Shown piece by piece: positions 1-9,611 of a DNA stretch of 64,000 nt. The number at the start of each line of letters is the position of its first letter. Within the stretch, counting starts at the first letter, position 1. The notes beneath the pieces were generated by a model. That model was not told the origin of the DNA. It made no database searches and saw only the letters and a list, made by a program, of their open reading frames with translations. A program made the position numbers and the translations under genes. The stretch lies in contig CACJLN010000003.1 of assembly GCA_902594255.1 (NCBI GenBank), forward strand, positions 34,911-98,910. The letters run 5' to 3'. Source of the stretch: an uncultured Pelagibacteraceae bacterium. GTDB lineage: Bacteria > Pseudomonadota > Alphaproteobacteria > Pelagibacterales > Pelagibacteraceae.

Positions 1-759
1 ATTGAAAAAGGGGCCCTAGCTTTTTTTGGTGAAAAGTATGGTGAAGAAGTTCGTGTAGTTTCAATGGGTAAAGAAAAAGAAGCTTATTTTTCAACAGAAT
101 TGTGTGGAGGAACTCATGTCAAAAATACGGGAGATATTGGAAAATTTAAGACAGTAAGTCAATCATCTATAGCTGCGGGAGTAAGAAGAGTAGAGGCTTT
201 AAGAGACAGTCAACTAGAAGAATATATTAAAAATAGAGAAAAAATTTCATCATTATCAATTCAGAAAGATGAAGAGACCATAAAAGAATTATCAGCTCAA
301 ATAATAAAGCTTGGTGGCAAACCAAATATTCAAAATGAAAATCTTAAAGAACTTATAAAAAATCTTACCAGACAGCTTGAACAATTAAATGTTAGTTCAG
401 TTCTTAAAGATAAGACAAAAAATATTATAAAAGATCAAGAAATCAATAAAATTAAAGTTAGATTTCAAAAAGTTAAAGATTTGCCGCCAAAAGATTTAAG
501 AAAATTAGTTGATAGTGGTAAAAAAGAATTAGGTGAAGGTATTGTAGTAATATTTGCAAGTAGTGATGGTAAAGTTGGTTTAGGGGTTGGTATAACTAAT
601 AAATTAACTGAAAAATATGATGCGGTAAAATTTGCAAAATTAGGTTCTGAAATCATTGGTGGAACAGGTGGTGGTGGGAGAAAAGATTTCGCTCAAGCAG
701 GTGGACAAGACCAAGACAAAATTGATGAGGCTTTTGAAAAAATTAAATCTTTAATTTAA
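1..759 (+). CDS. alaS: Alanyl-tRNA synthetase, C-terminal part (5' end outside window)
   Basis: The reading frame is open from base 1, so the start lies upstream of the window. It encodes the tail of the cytosolic enzyme that charges tRNA-Ala. The first residues form the end of the editing domain, with the zinc-binding/editing signature CGGTH about 37 codons in. A coiled linker follows, and the C-Ala domain ends with a glycine-rich segment ([18 protein letters not shown]), which is diagnostic of AlaRS. The last 9 bases overlap the 3' end of icd on the other strand. The family identification is secure; nothing can be said about the missing catalytic domain. Confidence 0.97.
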   Translation: MEKGALAFFGEKYGEEVRVVSMGKEKEAYFSTELCGGTHVKNTGDIGKFKTVSQSSIAAGVRRVEALRDSQLEEYIKNREKISSLSIQKDEETIKELSAQIIKLGGKPNIQNENLKELIKNLTRQLEQLNVSSVLKDKTKNIIKDQEINKIKVRFQKVKDLPPKDLRKLVDSGKKELGEGIVVIFASSDGKVGLGVGITNKLTEKYDAVKFAKLGSEIIGGTGGGGRKDFAQAGGQDQDKIDEAFEKIKSLI

Positions 760-1965
760 TTTCTTCCTAAGATTATTAGAAATTGCATCTAAAAATTGAT
801 TGGTTGTGAGATATTTACTTGATGGACCTACTAATATTGCAAGGTCTTTAGTCATTGATCCACTTTCAACGCAATTAATACAAACTTGTTCAAGAGTATT
901 TGCAAATTTTATTAACTCATTATTTCCATCTAATTTACCCCTATGAGCTAAACCTCTAGTCCAAGCAAATATTGATGCGATTGGATTTGTTGAAGTTTCT
1001 TTTCCTTGTTGGTGTAAACGATAGTGTCTAGTCACAGTCCCGTGTGCAGCCTCAGCTTCCATAATTTTCCCATCTGGTGTCAACAATGTGCTTGTCATTA
1101 ATCCTAAAGATCCATAACCTTGGGCCATGGTATCAGATTGGACATCACCATCATAATTTTTACAAGCCCAAATATATTTTCCACTCCATTTCATTGCACA
1201 CGCTACCATATCGTCAATTAGTCTATGTTCGTAGGTTAAATTATGTTTCTCAAAATCTTTTTTATATTCTTTGTCAAAAACTTCTTGAAATATATCTTTA
1301 AATCTTCCATCATATTTTTTTAAAATAGTATTTTTTGTAGACATATAAACAGGCCATTTTTTTATCAGCCCATAACTAAAACAAGATCTTGCAAAGTCTT
1401 CTATTGATTTATCTAAATTATACATTGATAACGCAACTCCAGGCCCAGTAAAATTAAATACTTCATATTTAATTTCATCTTTACCATCCTCTGAAGTCCA
1501 TTTTACTTCCATTTTACCTTTTCCAGGAACTTTAAAGTCAGTGGCACGGTACTGATCACCAAAGGCATGTCTTCCAATAACAACAGGGTCAGTCCATGAT
1601 GGAACTAATTTTGGAATATTTGAACAAATTATTGGTTCTCTAAAAACAGTCCCACCGATAATATTTCTTATAGTGCCATTTGGAGATCTCCACATTTTTT
1701 TTAAATCAAACTCTTTCACCCTCGCCTCGTCAGGAGTTATGGTGGCACATTTTATACCTACCCCAATTTTTTTGATTGCGTTTGCTGAGTCTATTGTAAT
1801 TTGATCGTTGGTATTATCTCTGCTTTTCATACCAAGGTCATAATATTCTATGCCAAGATCTAGATATGGGAGAATTAATTTATTTTTAATAAATTCCCAG
1901 ATGATTCTAGTCATCTCATCCCCATCTAACTCAACAACAGGGTTTTTAATGTTAATTTTACTCAC
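751..1965 (-). CDS. icd: NADP-dependent isocitrate dehydrogenase
   Basis: This TCA-cycle enzyme oxidatively decarboxylates isocitrate to 2-oxoglutarate and makes NADPH in the cytosol. The 404-residue protein has the length and motifs of the homodimeric, eukaryote-like NADP-IDH subfamily: an N-terminal [10 protein letters not shown], a substrate-binding stretch around GTVFREPI (residues about 127-134), and [10 protein letters not shown] with the metal-binding region near residues 300-320. The start is a GTG at 1965. An ATG is absent at this position and the N-terminus matches the family. It converges on alaS with a 9-base overlap and diverges from psd. A plausible promoter lies just upstream. 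Confidence 0.96.
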   Translation of the reverse strand: MSKINIKNPVVELDGDEMTRIIWEFIKNKLILPYLDLGIEYYDLGMKSRDNTNDQITIDSANAIKKIGVGIKCATITPDEARVKEFDLKKMWRSPNGTIRNIIGGTVFREPIICSNIPKLVPSWTDPVVIGRHAFGDQYRATDFKVPGKGKMEVKWTSEDGKDEIKYEVFNFTGPGVALSMYNLDKSIEDFARSCFSYGLIKKWPVYMSTKNTILKKYDGRFKDIFQEVFDKEYKKDFEKHNLTYEHRLIDDMVACAMKWSGKYIWACKNYDGDVQSDTMAQGYGSLGLMTSTLLTPDGKIMEAEAAHGTVTRHYRLHQQGKETSTNPIASIFAWTRGLAHRGKLDGNNELIKFANTLEQVCINCVESGSMTKDLAILVGPSSKYLTTNQFLDAISNNLRKKLN

Positions 1966-2001
1966 TTATTTATATATATCTTATTAATTGAATTTCGCGA
2001 T

Positions 2002-2031
2002 TTTATATACATATTAATGAAAAATTATCAA
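2002..2031 (-). promoter_or_regulatory. Candidate sigma-70 type promoter of icd
   Basis: On the minus strand TTGATA (2031-2026; five of six matches to the -35 consensus) is followed after 16-18 nt by overlapping -10-like hexamers, TATATA at 2009-2004 or TATAAA at 2007-2002. This would place transcription start about 30 bases upstream of the GTG of icd. The region is AT-rich, so chance matches are common and the call is tentative. Confidence 0.4.
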
Positions 2032-2041
2032 ATAGAAGAAT

Positions 2042-2689
2042 ATGTTTAGCAAGATATTTCCAAAAATTCACGTTGAGGGCTATAAGTTTTTAGTTATCTC
2101 AGGAATAATCACAATAGTATTTTATATTTTTAGTGATTTTTTAGCTTTACTCGGTCTTCTATTAACAATTTGGGTTTATTATTTTTTTAGAGATCCTGAA
2201 AGAATTACTATTGATGATGACAATTACCTGGTGAGCCCAGCTGATGGTGAGGTTATTAAAGTTGAAGAAATAGATGGACCAAAGGAGCTTAACTTAGAAA
2301 ACAAAAAATTTAGAAAAATAAGTATTTTTATGAATGTGTTTGATTGTCATGTAAATAGAACCCCTTGTGCTGGAAAGATTGAAGAAATTTTGTATAAACC
2401 AGGAAAATTTTTGAATGCTTCTTTTGATAAAGCTAGCGAAGATAATGAAAGAAATTATTATAAAATTAAAGACAATCAAAATAATGATATTATTTTAGTC
2501 CAGATTGCTGGTTTAGTAGCTCGAAGAATTGTTTGTGAGGCTAGTAAAGATCAAGAGCTCAAACAAGGAGAAAGAGTTGGGATGATAAGATTTGGAAGTA
2601 GAGCTGACATATACTATGAAAATTATGAACCATTAGTAAAAGTTGGTCAAAGAGCTATTTCAGGTGAAACGCTATTAGCTAAGAAATAA
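2042..2689 (+). CDS. psd: Phosphatidylserine decarboxylase (short, pyruvoyl type)
   Basis: Decarboxylates phosphatidylserine to phosphatidylethanolamine at the inner membrane. The 215-residue form is the compact type found in alphaproteobacteria. There is a hydrophobic N-terminal hairpin (about residues 15-48) and then the conserved FFRDPER and SPADGEV segments. The self-cleavage site is Gly185-Ser186 in RFGSRADIYY; the serine becomes the pyruvoyl cofactor. The histidine in MNVFDCHVNR (about 103) is the conserved active-site residue. pssA, which makes its substrate, starts one base after its stop, so the two are almost certainly co-transcribed. Confidence 0.95.
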   Translation: MFSKIFPKIHVEGYKFLVISGIITIVFYIFSDFLALLGLLLTIWVYYFFRDPERITIDDDNYLVSPADGEVIKVEEIDGPKELNLENKKFRKISIFMNVFDCHVNRTPCAGKIEEILYKPGKFLNASFDKASEDNERNYYKIKDNQNNDIILVQIAGLVARRIVCEASKDQELKQGERVGMIRFGSRADIYYENYEPLVKVGQRAISGETLLAKK

Positions 2690-2690
2690 C

Positions 2691-3494
2691 ATGGAACAAC
2701 CAAAAAATAATTTGAAATTAGTGGCAGATAAAAAAAAAGCCAGGATGATTTTGCCAAATATGCTTACCTTGATTGGTGTTTGCATAGGTTTGACATCAAT
2801 TAGATTTGCTTTAGATGGAAGATTTGAATTCGCTATAATAGCAATTATTTTTGCTGCTTTAATTGATGGTCTTGATGGAAGGATTGCTAGGTTGATTAAA
2901 GGTACATCAAAAGTTGGTAAAGAACTAGACTCACTTACAGATATGATTAGTTTTGGTGTTGCTCCAGCTTTTATAATGTATTTTTGGAAATTAAATTCAT
3001 TAGGCCGTTTTGGTTGGCTACTTTGTTTAGTATTTGTAATTTGTGTAGCATTGAGGCTAGCAAGATTTAATGTTAATTCAAATCAAGAACCCTCTTGGAG
3101 GGATAATTTTTTTGAAGGAGTTCCATCACCAGCAGGTGGAATTTTAGTTTTGACTCCACTGATTATAAGCTTAAGTGGATTTAATTTTATAAAATTAAAC
3201 TATGATTTAATTGTTCCAATATTTTTTGTTGTAACATCTTTTTTACTAATAAGTAAATTTCCAAGTTACTCTTTTAAAAAGATAGTTATACCACGAAGAA
3301 CTACAATATTTTTATTATTTGGGATTGTTTTATTTTTTGGACTATTGTTGATCTATACTTTTAACGTAATCGCAATTAGTACTTTGGTTTATTTAATTTT
3401 GTTACCAGTAAGCTATTTTCATTATCAAAAAATTAAAAAAAAACATGAAAAGGACAAAATTCAGGACGAAGATGACCTTGAAGACGTACTTTAA
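2691..3494 (+). CDS. pssA: CDP-diacylglycerol--serine O-phosphatidyltransferase
   Basis: Integral membrane enzyme that makes phosphatidylserine from CDP-diacylglycerol and L-serine, feeding psd immediately upstream. The CDP-alcohol phosphotransferase signature is complete: D62-G63-x2-A-R, eight residues, G, three residues, D80, three residues, D84. About seven or eight hydrophobic segments cover most of the 267 residues, followed by a charged C-terminal tail. The stop overlaps the start of the next gene by one base. Confidence 0.95.
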   Translation: MEQPKNNLKLVADKKKARMILPNMLTLIGVCIGLTSIRFALDGRFEFAIIAIIFAALIDGLDGRIARLIKGTSKVGKELDSLTDMISFGVAPAFIMYFWKLNSLGRFGWLLCLVFVICVALRLARFNVNSNQEPSWRDNFFEGVPSPAGGILVLTPLIISLSGFNFIKLNYDLIVPIFFVVTSFLLISKFPSYSFKKIVIPRRTTIFLLFGIVLFFGLLLIYTFNVIAISTLVYLILLPVSYFHYQKIKKKHEKDKIQDEDDLEDVL

Positions 3495-4402
3495 TGAAAA
3501 AAAATGTAATTGTTTCATTAGCTGATTCTAATTATTTTCCTTTATTAGAAGAATTAATAGCATCAATTAAAAGGTTCAAGGGTAGTGATAATGTTGCTAT
3601 TTGCATTTTAGATGCAGGTTTAACTAATGAACAAAAAGAAAAATTAAATAAAACAGTGGATGAAATTAAAAGTGCTGAATGGGACATAGAAGTCCCTAAA
3701 CATAAAATCAATGGCAAAGAGTGGCTAAAAAGTCAGGTATCAAGGGCATTTTTACCAAAATATTTTCCTGATTATGAAAAATATCTTTGGATAGATTGTG
3801 ACGCTTGGGTTAATGACTGGAAATGTATAGATTTATATTTTAAGGCGTGCGAGAATGGAAAGTTGGGAATTACTCAAACGATAGGTCCTGGGTATAAAGT
3901 TACTTCAAGAGTGAATTGGCTGCTTGGGAAATTAGCTGTAATTAAATCACAAAACTTTAAACATGCTGTTAAATCAGGAATTAACTATAAAGACTCAAGA
4001 AAATTAGCCTTTGCACCCCATATCAATATTGGTGTTTTCTCTCTTGAAAAAAATTCTAAAGGATGGATATCCTGGCAAAATAATTTAACCAAGACATTAA
4101 AATCTGGAAATATTTTTGGATCAGAGGGTTTAGCTATTAATATGTCTGTCTACATTGATAATTTAGACACTGAATTTTTACCATTGAACTGCAACTGGAT
4201 TACAAGCAATCTACTTCCAAAATATGATGATGAACAAAAAACCTTTGTAGAGCCTTATTTACCTAATTATAAAATTGGCATAATTCATCTAGCTGCTGGA
4301 ATTTGGAAAGATGGTAAAGATATGAGGCAAGACAAAAGTATAAAAATTGAAATAGAAAATTTACACAATAAAAAAATCTTAAAAAGTTTAAGATATAATT
4401 AA
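3494..4402 (+). CDS. Putative glycosyltransferase with DxD motif
   Basis: A 302-residue soluble protein that resembles GT-A-fold (family 8-like) glycosyltransferases. An N-terminal beta-alpha start (KNVIVSLADSNYFPLLEELIASI) is followed by YLWIDCDAW, giving the metal/nucleotide-sugar-binding DxD at D101 and D103. The conserved-looking APHINIGVFSLEKNS and GSEGLAINM segments could form the acceptor side. The C-terminal LAAGIWKDG may be the usual HxxG-like element with I-H-L-A-A-G. The substrate is unknown. Its position between pssA (one-base overlap) and rlmE (directly abutting) hints at envelope glycan or glycolipid work, but that is inference only. Confidence 0.7.
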   Translation: MKKNVIVSLADSNYFPLLEELIASIKRFKGSDNVAICILDAGLTNEQKEKLNKTVDEIKSAEWDIEVPKHKINGKEWLKSQVSRAFLPKYFPDYEKYLWIDCDAWVNDWKCIDLYFKACENGKLGITQTIGPGYKVTSRVNWLLGKLAVIKSQNFKHAVKSGINYKDSRKLAFAPHINIGVFSLEKNSKGWISWQNNLTKTLKSGNIFGSEGLAINMSVYIDNLDTEFLPLNCNWITSNLLPKYDDEQKTFVEPYLPNYKIGIIHLAAGIWKDGKDMRQDKSIKIEIENLHNKKILKSLRYN

Positions 4403-5014
4403 TTGAAGAAAAATAAAATTTCAAAAAATTGGATTAATAAACAAAAACGAGATATATATGTACGTCAATCTAAAGTTGACGGATATAGAGCAAGATCAGC
4501 TTATAAATTAATTGAAATTAATGAAAAGTTTAAAATATTTCAAAATGAAATGTCAGTTTTAGATATTGGCGCAGCTCCTGGAAGCTGGTCCCAGTATGTT
4601 TCTAAAGTTGTAAAAAATGGAACTTTGATTTCAATTGATCTAAAAAAAATGGAGAATATACAAAACTCTATTCAAATAGAGGGCGATTTTACTGATTTCA
4701 AGACACAATCTAAGATTAAAAAATACTTTAAAGATAAAATTAATGTTGTTTTGTCTGATATGGCGGTTAATACAACTGGAATAAAAAATTTAGATGCAAT
4801 TCAAACTGGTGAATTGTGCAAAGAAGCAATGATATTTGCTAAAGATTTTCTGTCTAAGAAGGGCATTTTTGTTTCTAAAATATTTATGGGAAGTTCTTTT
4901 AATGAAATTGTCGCACTTGGAAAAAAGATTTTCAAAGAAGTGAAGATTTTCAAACCTAGGTCGAGTCGAAAAGATTCAAAGGAAAGTTTTATAATCTGTA
5001 AAAATCTTAGATAG
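4403..5014 (+). CDS. rlmE: 23S rRNA 2'-O-methyltransferase RlmE (FtsJ/RrmJ)
   Basis: Methylates the ribose of U2552 in the A-loop of 23S rRNA on assembled large subunits. The SAM-binding motif VLDIGAAPGSWSQYV sits at residues 52-66. The catalytic lysine is in RSAYKL (K35), the aspartate in LSDMA, and the second lysine in FVSKIF; together they give the K-D-K(-E) set of the FtsJ family. At 203 residues it has the normal length. It begins with a TTG at 4403, immediately after the stop of the glycosyltransferase; no nearer ATG keeps the family N-terminus. Confidence 0.93.
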   Translation: MKKNKISKNWINKQKRDIYVRQSKVDGYRARSAYKLIEINEKFKIFQNEMSVLDIGAAPGSWSQYVSKVVKNGTLISIDLKKMENIQNSIQIEGDFTDFKTQSKIKKYFKDKINVVLSDMAVNTTGIKNLDAIQTGELCKEAMIFAKDFLSKKGIFVSKIFMGSSFNEIVALGKKIFKEVKIFKPRSSRKDSKESFIICKNLR

Positions 5015-5045
5015 ATACTTTTATTTTAAAAGGAATCATATATAA

Positions 5046-6128
5046 ATGATTATGGTTCCTATAAAAGAAGCACTAACCTTTGATGATGTTACTTTAGTTC
5101 CTAAGTACTCAGAAGTATTGCCATCCGAAGCTGACACCAGTATCAAGCTAACTAAGTTTCTGAAACTTAAAATACCACTTTTATCTTCGGCAATGGATAC
5201 AGTAACAGAAAGTAAAATGGCTATTGCAATAGCAAAAGCTGGTGGTTTAGGAATAATTCACAGAAATTTAGACATAAAGAAACAAGTTAGTGAAGTAAAA
5301 AAAGTAAAAAAATTGAGTTTATTAGTTGGTGCTGCCGTTGGCGCAGGTCCTAGAGAAGTCAAAAGAGCTGAAGCACTGTTAAAAGAAAATTTAGATATGA
5401 TTGTTGTTGATACAGCTCATGGTCACAGCAAAAAAGTTTTTGAAATAATAAGTTTAATAAAAAAGAAAAAAAATAAAAAAACAGCTTTATGTGCCGGGAA
5501 TATAGCTACACCAGAGGCAGCAAAATTTCTACTTAAAGCAGGAGTTGATGTAATTAAAGTTGGTATTGGTCCCGGTTCAATCTGCACAACAAGATTAGTA
5601 GCAGGTATAGGAGTTCCTCAATTGAGCGCAATTTTAAATGTAAGAGGAGGCATTAAAAATAAAAATGTAAAAATTATTTCTGATGGAGGAATAAAGTACT
5701 CTGGCGACCTTGCTAAAGCTTTTGCAGCAGGGGCAGATGCAGTGATGATAGGTTCATTATTTGCAGGAACAGATGAAACTCCAGGCAAACTTATAAAAAA
5801 AAATGGAAAATTATATAAAAGCTTTAGAGGAATGGGTTCTGTTGGGGCAATGAACAAAGGATCAGCTGATAGATATTTTCAATCAAAACAAAAGGATCAA
5901 TCTAAGTATGTACCTGAGGGAGTTGAGGGATTGGCAAAATATAAGGGTAAAGTTGATAAAATTATTTTTAAATTAGTTGGTGGTTTAAGATCCTCTATGG
6001 GTTATCTTGGGTCTAAACAAATAAAATATTTAAGAAGTAAACCACAATTTGTAAAAATTACAAAAGCTGGATTTTATGAAAGCATGGTCCATAATGTTGA
6101 TGTTATTAAAAGTGATAGTAAGTACTAA
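5046..6128 (+). CDS. guaB: IMP dehydrogenase lacking the CBS (Bateman) domain
   Basis: Catalyses IMP to XMP, the committed step to guanine nucleotides. The TIM barrel is intact: [12 protein letters not shown] at the N-terminus, SSAMDTVTE, the active-site loop [11 protein letters not shown] with catalytic C180, and the flap RGMGSVGAM. It is only 360 residues, against about 485 usually. The barrel runs directly from [10 protein letters not shown] (about residue 90) into VGAAVGAGP, exactly where two CBS domains are normally inserted. An AAAGGA at 5028-5033 lies 12 bases before the ATG; an in-frame ATG two codons later is possible. The stop overlaps the next start (TAATG). Confidence 0.94.
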   Translation: MIMVPIKEALTFDDVTLVPKYSEVLPSEADTSIKLTKFLKLKIPLLSSAMDTVTESKMAIAIAKAGGLGIIHRNLDIKKQVSEVKKVKKLSLLVGAAVGAGPREVKRAEALLKENLDMIVVDTAHGHSKKVFEIISLIKKKKNKKTALCAGNIATPEAAKFLLKAGVDVIKVGIGPGSICTTRLVAGIGVPQLSAILNVRGGIKNKNVKIISDGGIKYSGDLAKAFAAGADAVMIGSLFAGTDETPGKLIKKNGKLYKSFRGMGSVGAMNKGSADRYFQSKQKDQSKYVPEGVEGLAKYKGKVDKIIFKLVGGLRSSMGYLGSKQIKYLRSKPQFVKITKAGFYESMVHNVDVIKSDSKY

Positions 6129-6568
6129 TGAAAAAAATTTCTAAAATAATTTTGCTGCTTTATTTTTCATTGAATACTTTTAGCCATTCTTATGCAGAAG
6201 AAAATTTTTTTAACAAAGGATTGAAGTTATACAAAGATAAAAAATATGAGGATGCTCGATTTATGTTCGAAAGGGGAATTGTATTTAATCCAAAAGACTC
6301 TAATTCATATCTTTATTTGGCAAAAATCTATAATCAACAAGATGATCAAGATAAAGAAGAAAAAAATTTGAACGCGACATTGCTTATAGAGCCTGGCAAC
6401 GAAGAAGCCTTACTAATGTCTATGAAAATTGCTCTAAAAAGATCTAATTACTCAAAGGTAAAAGAATTATCTAAAACTTTTTCTAAAGTTTGTAAAAAAT
6501 TATGTGCTGAAAATAAAGATATTCAAGAGACACTTGCAAATATAGAACCTAAAAATAATGAGTCTTGA
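6128..6568 (+). CDS. Small secreted TPR protein
   Basis: A 146-residue protein with a clear Sec signal peptide ([22 protein letters not shown], cleavage probably after SYA at about residue 23). At least two tetratricopeptide-like units follow ([57 protein letters not shown]). It is presumably a periplasmic protein-protein interaction module. It sits between guaB (one-base overlap) and guaA (11-base overlap), so it is translated within the guanine-nucleotide operon. Nothing in its sequence links it to that pathway, and its function is unknown. Confidence 0.75.
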   Translation: MKKISKIILLLYFSLNTFSHSYAEENFFNKGLKLYKDKKYEDARFMFERGIVFNPKDSNSYLYLAKIYNQQDDQDKEEKNLNATLLIEPGNEEALLMSMKIALKRSNYSKVKELSKTFSKVCKKLCAENKDIQETLANIEPKNNES

Positions 6569-8120
6569 TAAAAATTTGAACAAGATTTTGATTATAGATT
6601 TTGGTTCACAATTTACTCAATTGATAGCTAGAAGAATTAGAGAGTTAGGAGTTTTTTCAGAAATAATAAGTAATAAAAAAATTGAAAACAGACATATTAA
6701 TCAATCAATTAAAGGAATAATTTTATCAGGCGGCCCTTTAAATGTTTATCAGATCAACAGATACACTTTTGACAAAAAAATTATTGAAAATCGAGTACCA
6801 ATTTTGGGTATATGTTTTGGCCATCAAATACTTTCAAAGTTGAGCGGAGGTAAGGTAAAACAATCCAAACACAGAGAGTTTGGTTTAGTTGATATAAAAA
6901 AAAAAAATAATAGTATTTTAACTCGAAATTTTTTTGATAAACAAAATAAAAATAGAGTGTGGATGAGTCATGCTGATCAGGTTTCAAAGTTACCTAAAAA
7001 TTTCAAAGTTATAGCTTCAAGTAATAATTCTAAATTTGCAATTATTGAAAACAAAAAAAAAAATTTTTATGGTGTACAATTTCATCCAGAAGTTACTCAT
7101 ACAGAAAATGGAAAAAAATTAATAAAAAATTTTGTATTTCTGATCTGTAAGATTAAAAAAAATTGGTCTCCTAAAGATCAAAAGATTAAATTAATAAAAG
7201 AAGTTCAAAAAATAGCAGGGACTAATAAAGTTATATGCGCTTTATCTGGTGGTGTTGATAGTAGTGTTGTTGCTCAATTACTAAATAAAGCGATTGGTAA
7301 AAAATTATTTTGTGTATTTGTTAATACTGGGCTTCTTAGAAAAAATGAGGAAATACAAGTAGTAAAAACCTTTAAAAAAAAACTTAAAATAAACCTAATG
7401 TACGTTAATGCAGAAAAAGAATTTTTAAGAAAACTCCATAACGTCTCAGACCCAGAGAAAAAGAGAAAAATAATTGGAAATTTATTTATTAAGATTTTTG
7501 AAAGATACGCAAAAAAAATAAAAAATGTAAAGTTTTTAGCTCAAGGAACGCTCTACCCAGATCTCATCGAGAGCAAATCAGTAACTGGTAGTCAAACATC
7601 TAAAATTAAATCTCATCATAATGTGGGTGGTTTGCCAAAAAAAATGAAACTAAAACTTATAGAACCTCTTAAATTCTTATTTAAAGATGAAGTCAGAAAA
7701 CTGGGGTTAGAGTTAAATCTTAGTAAAGAAATTATCTCAAGGCATCCTTTTCCAGGCCCAGGCTTAGCAATCAGAATGCCAGGAATCATTACTAAAGAAA
7801 AAATCAAGATATTAAAAGAGGCTGATAACTATTTTATCCAAGCTCTGAAGGATCACAATTTATACGACAAAATTTGGCAAGCTTATGCAGCTTTACTCCC
7901 AGTAAAAACAGTTGGAGTAATGGGAGACAATAGAACTTACGAATATTTATGTTTATTGAGAGCTATTACATCCGAAGATGGAATGACAGCTGATTTTTTT
8001 GATTTTAAAAAAACATTTATTCAAAATATTTCCAATAAAATTGTGAATAGCATAAGAGGTATAAATAGAGTAGTTTATGATGTTACATCAAAACCACCGA
8101 GCACCATTGAACTTGAATGA
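6558..8120 (+). CDS. guaA: GMP synthase (glutamine-hydrolysing)
   Basis: Converts XMP to GMP using glutamine and ATP. The N-terminal class I amidotransferase domain has the nucleophile in GICFGHQ (C86) and the histidine in VQFHPEVTH. The ATP-pyrophosphatase domain begins near residue 225 with the P-loop SGGVDSS. The C-terminal dimerisation domain ends in KPPSTIELE, as in the family. At 520 residues it is of standard length. It starts inside the last codons of the TPR gene and overlaps panB by four bases (ATGA), so the run guaB to panB is one translational unit. Confidence 0.97.
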   Translation: MSLDKNLNKILIIDFGSQFTQLIARRIRELGVFSEIISNKKIENRHINQSIKGIILSGGPLNVYQINRYTFDKKIIENRVPILGICFGHQILSKLSGGKVKQSKHREFGLVDIKKKNNSILTRNFFDKQNKNRVWMSHADQVSKLPKNFKVIASSNNSKFAIIENKKKNFYGVQFHPEVTHTENGKKLIKNFVFLICKIKKNWSPKDQKIKLIKEVQKIAGTNKVICALSGGVDSSVVAQLLNKAIGKKLFCVFVNTGLLRKNEEIQVVKTFKKKLKINLMYVNAEKEFLRKLHNVSDPEKKRKIIGNLFIKIFERYAKKIKNVKFLAQGTLYPDLIESKSVTGSQTSKIKSHHNVGGLPKKMKLKLIEPLKFLFKDEVRKLGLELNLSKEIISRHPFPGPGLAIRMPGIITKEKIKILKEADNYFIQALKDHNLYDKIWQAYAALLPVKTVGVMGDNRTYEYLCLLRAITSEDGMTADFFDFKKTFIQNISNKIVNSIRGINRVVYDVTSKPPSTIELE

Positions 8121-8890
8121 ACAAGATTAAAAAGATAATTGATAAAAAAAATAAATCTAAAATTGTTTGCCTGACGGCTTATTCAAAAAATATGGCTGAG
8201 GAGTTAGATAAGTATGTTGACATTGTTTTAGTTGGAGATTCGCTTGGGTCTGTATTATATAATTATTCAACTACTAGAAAAGTTACACTGACAGAGATGA
8301 TAAATCATTCCAAAAGTGTAAGGTCTGGGGTTAAAAAAAGTTTAATGGTAGTTGATATGCCATTTAAGACTTATGCAAACAAAAATTTAGCTTTAAAGAA
8401 TGCTAAAAAAATTATTAAAAAGACAAAGTGTGATGCTGTTAAACTAGAGGGCGGAAAAAAAATTATCAGTCAGGTGAAGTTTTTAATTAAAAATAAGATA
8501 CCAGTAATGGGCCATCTTGGGTTGTTGCCTCAATCTACGAAAGGTAAATTTAAATCTAAAGGAAAAACACCTAAAGAGATCAATCAACTCATGAACGATG
8601 CTGTATTGCTTCAAAAAACTGGTGTGTTTGCAATAGTTTTAGAGTGTATTAAGTCATCAATAGCAAAACAAATAACAAAAAAATTGAAAATTCCAACAAT
8701 TGGTATTGGTTCATCGGTCTATTGCGATGGCCAAGTGCTAGTTACAGATGATTTAATTGGTTTAAATCAAACAAAAATTAAATTTGTTAAAAGATTTGTA
8801 AATATAAAAAAATATATTAAAGCAGGAATAAGAAAATTTGCTTCAGAAGTGAGATCAAAGAAATATCCAACAAAAAAATATTCTTATTAA
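8117..8890 (+). CDS. panB: 3-methyl-2-oxobutanoate hydroxymethyltransferase
   Basis: First step of pantothenate synthesis: transfers a hydroxymethyl group from 5,10-methylene-THF to 2-oxoisovalerate. The 257-residue protein contains the family landmarks VCLTAYS near residue 16, [12 protein letters not shown] with the metal-binding aspartate, [16 protein letters not shown] and [17 protein letters not shown]. It overlaps guaA by four bases upstream. Downstream it shares the palindromic TTAA at 8887-8890 with terC, where each strand reads its own TAA stop. Confidence 0.95.
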   Translation: MNKIKKIIDKKNKSKIVCLTAYSKNMAEELDKYVDIVLVGDSLGSVLYNYSTTRKVTLTEMINHSKSVRSGVKKSLMVVDMPFKTYANKNLALKNAKKIIKKTKCDAVKLEGGKKIISQVKFLIKNKIPVMGHLGLLPQSTKGKFKSKGKTPKEINQLMNDAVLLQKTGVFAIVLECIKSSIAKQITKKLKIPTIGIGSSVYCDGQVLVTDDLIGLNQTKIKFVKRFVNIKKYIKAGIRKFASEVRSKKYPTKKYSY

Positions 8891-9498
8891 AAGTATTTCT
8901 TAAATTTTTCATTTATCGAAAGTATTTCTAAGTCAACAAGTCCACCTATAACCAATTGTATAGCAACTAATAAAATAAATCCTAAACCAATATATGCAAT
9001 CCATAAATGCCTTTGAATATAGTTTGCTAAATAAGTTGCCATTGCCCCAGTAAGAATTACTGATAATACTAATCCAAAAATCATAAAGCCAAAATTACCT
9101 TTTGCAGCTCCTACAACACCAATAACATTATCAAAACTAATTGTAATATCCGCAAATAAAACTTTATAAACACTTTGTATATAAGAAGGTTCTTTTGATT
9201 TTTTTGTTGGAGATTTTATCTTTTTAATTTCAAATAGGTCTTTTCTAAGATCATTTACGATCCAAATAAGCAACAAACCTCCTAAAATCTTTATAAAATA
9301 AAATTCAAATAAATAGGTAGCAAACAGAGCAAAAACAATTTTAAAAATTAAAGCTCCTGCAACTCCCCACAAAATTATTTGCCTTCTGTGTTTTGGAGCA
9401 AAATTTGCTGCGATCAAACCAATAATGATTGCATTATCTGCTGCCAAGATTATATCGATAAAAATAATCTGAATTAATATGAGTGCTTCTTCTAACAA
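8887..9498 (-). CDS. TerC-family integral membrane protein
   Basis: A 203-residue membrane protein with about six or seven hydrophobic helices. It has the two TerC hallmark segments, DIILAADNAIIIGL (residues 15-28) and DITISFDNVIGVVGA (about 116-130), whose acidic and asparagine residues in membrane helices are thought to bind metal ions. Homologues are implicated in manganese or other metal export, sometimes during exoprotein metallation; the substrate here cannot be read from sequence. The start is a TTG at 9498, which gives the family-typical MLEEALILIQII. Confidence 0.85.
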   Translation of the reverse strand: MLEEALILIQIIFIDIILAADNAIIIGLIAANFAPKHRRQIILWGVAGALIFKIVFALFATYLFEFYFIKILGGLLLIWIVNDLRKDLFEIKKIKSPTKKSKEPSYIQSVYKVLFADITISFDNVIGVVGAAKGNFGFMIFGLVLSVILTGAMATYLANYIQRHLWIAYIGLGFILLVAIQLVIGGLVDLEILSINEKFKKYF

Positions 9499-9545
9499 AG
9501 TAACGACATTGTATAAAATATTATTAATTATTCAATCAAAAGTAG

Positions 9546-9551
9546 TATAAT
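9546..9551 (+). promoter_or_regulatory. Candidate -10 box upstream of dctP
   Basis: An exact TATAAT lies 60 bases upstream of the dctP ATG in the 113-bp divergent gap with terC. No good -35 hexamer is seen at 16-18 nt spacing, so the assignment rests on the -10 alone. In DNA this AT-rich the match could be chance. Confidence 0.3.
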
Positions 9552-9602
9552 TTTTTTATTGATAATTATTTTAATACATAATGAAATGCTATTAAAAAAA
9601 AT

Positions 9603-9607
9603 GGAGG
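9603..9607 (+). promoter_or_regulatory. Strong Shine-Dalgarno of dctP
   Basis: GGAGG followed by a 4-base spacer (TTAA) precedes the ATG of dctP. Most genes in the window have weak or no such site. A near-identical context, GGAGATTAAATG, precedes formate dehydrogenase on the other strand. This fits high translation of the periplasmic binding protein. Confidence 0.7.
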
Positions 9608-9611
9608 TTAA

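Noticed and set aside
739..765. AT-only inverted repeat near the alaS/icd junction as a terminator
   Set aside because: It contains no G or C pairs and such repeats are frequent by chance in this base composition.
9499..9611. Search for a tRNA or small RNA in the larger intergenic gaps (terC/dctP, NifU-like/EamA, MFS/coiled coil, lptF/pepA)
   Set aside because: No cloverleaf, T-loop GTTCRA pattern or conserved RNA core is visible; the gaps are plain AT-rich promoter-size DNA.
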